From Oligoflexales bacterium (GTDB lineage Bacteria > Bdellovibrionota_B > Oligoflexia > Oligoflexales > CACXFL01), in the NCBI GenBank assembly GCA_028282865.1, contig JANQHA010000256.1, forward strand, positions 1 to 5,708: a stretch of DNA of 5,708 bases, given 5' to 3'. The notes beneath the pieces were generated by a model, which saw only the letters and a program-made list of their open reading frames with translations, searched no databases and had not been told where the DNA came from. Made by a program: the position numbers and the translations under genes. How positions within the stretch are numbered: the first letter of the stretch is position 1; every line of letters starts with the position of its first letter. This document shows positions 5,007 to 5,708 of this stretch, in pieces.

Positions 5007-5708
5007 ATGAGATTCTTGGGATATACATTCATAGCAGCATTACTTGTGGTCTCGGGGTGTACCCAGGAAGAGAAAAGAACCAGGTCAAAGCAAGAAAACC
5101 TTTCATCAGCAAACCAAGATCAAAATCTTGAAGACGGTGCTAGCCAGGCAGAAAAAAATGACTACGCTCTTGCCAAACTATTCTTAGAACAAAGCTTTGG
5201 CCCAGAAGGTATATTGGCTGAATTAGATAAAATTGACCCAGAAGTGTTTGCAGATGCCCTGTCAAATATCGAAAAGCTAGATAATTCTTATGGGCGGGAG
5301 CTTGGCAAGCAGGTGTTAACCATGGTTAGAGATATCACTTTTGAGTCTGCAGATATCGACAAATCAAAGTCACTTAATAAAGATGAATTTATGTCATTTC
5401 AGATAGGGCATTTTGCCAAGACTGAGGAGCGCCAGAATCAGATCAATACTTGGAAAGAAGAATCTTTTCCAATAGTCGCCGGTGGCGACGAAGAGATCAG
5501 CGAGGAGGAATTTCTTGCTATGCTGTCCATGATGAGAAAGAACATGGTAAAACGATATCATAAACGTGGCGGTCTAAAGCCAATGATGAATCGTGTTCAT
5601 AAAGATTTGCTGGCAAATTTTGATGAAAACAAAAACGGTGTTTTAGATAAAAATGAAAGAGAAAAAATCCGCGCGGCAATAAAGGCGGAGCATGAGCGCT
5701 ACCGAACT
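5007..5708 (+). CDS. EF-hand calcium-binding lipoprotein (3' partial)
   Basis: The frame is open from the ATG at 5007 to the window edge, 234 codons with no stop, so the C-terminus is missing. The N-terminus MRFLGYTFIAALLVVSGC is a lipoprotein signal with lipobox VSGC (Cys18), followed by a polar linker of about 30 residues rich in E, Q, K and S. Two canonical EF-hand loops are visible: residues 116-127 (D-x-D-x-S-x-S-x-N-x-D-E, at 5352-5387) and 206-217 (D-x-N-x-N-G-x-L-D-x-N-E, at 5622-5657). Residues 157-168 resemble a third loop that has lost its first ligand (V for D) but keeps I164, E168 and the following F169. The rest looks helical and charged. By family knowledge it binds calcium outside the cytoplasm; partner and process are unknown. 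It is divergent from the six-cysteine lipoprotein genes, 195 bp away, and shares no sequence motifs with them. Confidence 0.88.
   Translation, partial: MRFLGYTFIAALLVVSGCTQEEKRTRSKQENLSSANQDQNLEDGASQAEKNDYALAKLFLEQSFGPEGILAELDKIDPEVFADALSNIEKLDNSYGRELGKQVLTMVRDITFESADIDKSKSLNKDEFMSFQIGHFAKTEERQNQINTWKEESFPIVAGGDEEISEEEFLAMLSMMRKNMVKRYHKRGGLKPMMNRVHKDLLANFDENKNGVLDKNEREKIRAAIKAEHERYRT

Overview
The window looks like a chromosomal piece of a Gram-negative bacterium with an outer membrane. It encodes three lipoproteins with clear lipoboxes and an O-antigen ligase/polymerase-type membrane protein. The EF-G at the left edge reads like the mitochondrial-type EF-G1 (also called spdEFG1), a form known from spirochaetes, planctomycetes, the former delta-proteobacteria (myxobacteria, Bdellovibrio relatives) and mitochondria. 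I therefore lean towards a Bdellovibrionota or delta-proteobacterial host. That is inference from one protein, not a placement.

Layout. Positions 1-1664 (+) hold the last 553 codons of fusA. Positions 1665-1886 are a convergent intergenic gap filled by two and a half copies of a GC-rich, hairpin-forming repeat with a period of about 86-89 bp. Positions 4811 down to 1887 (-) form a compact three-gene unit, in transcription order: a six-cysteine lipoprotein (4811-4224), a paralogous six-cysteine lipoprotein (4178-3603), and a Wzy/WaaL-type polytopic membrane protein (3593-1887). The gaps are 45 and 9 nt, so co-transcription is likely. A good sigma70-like promoter lies at 4877-4848 on the minus strand. 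Positions 4812-5006 are a divergent intergenic region. From 5007 to the right edge (+) runs the start of a lipoprotein with two canonical EF-hand calcium-binding loops; its 3' end is outside the window.

How it may work together. fusA is a housekeeping translation gene that merely abuts the rest. The minus-strand unit couples two secreted, probably disulfide-bonded, lipid-anchored paralogs to an enzyme that joins or polymerises lipid-linked glycans on the periplasmic face of the inner membrane. This suggests an envelope-glycan or surface-modification function, but nothing in the two lipoproteins identifies their biochemical role. The divergent EF-hand lipoprotein is another envelope protein and may or may not share regulation. 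The least explained elements are the paired lipoprotein family and the repeat array, whose hairpins show a compensatory base change and two mutually exclusive folds.
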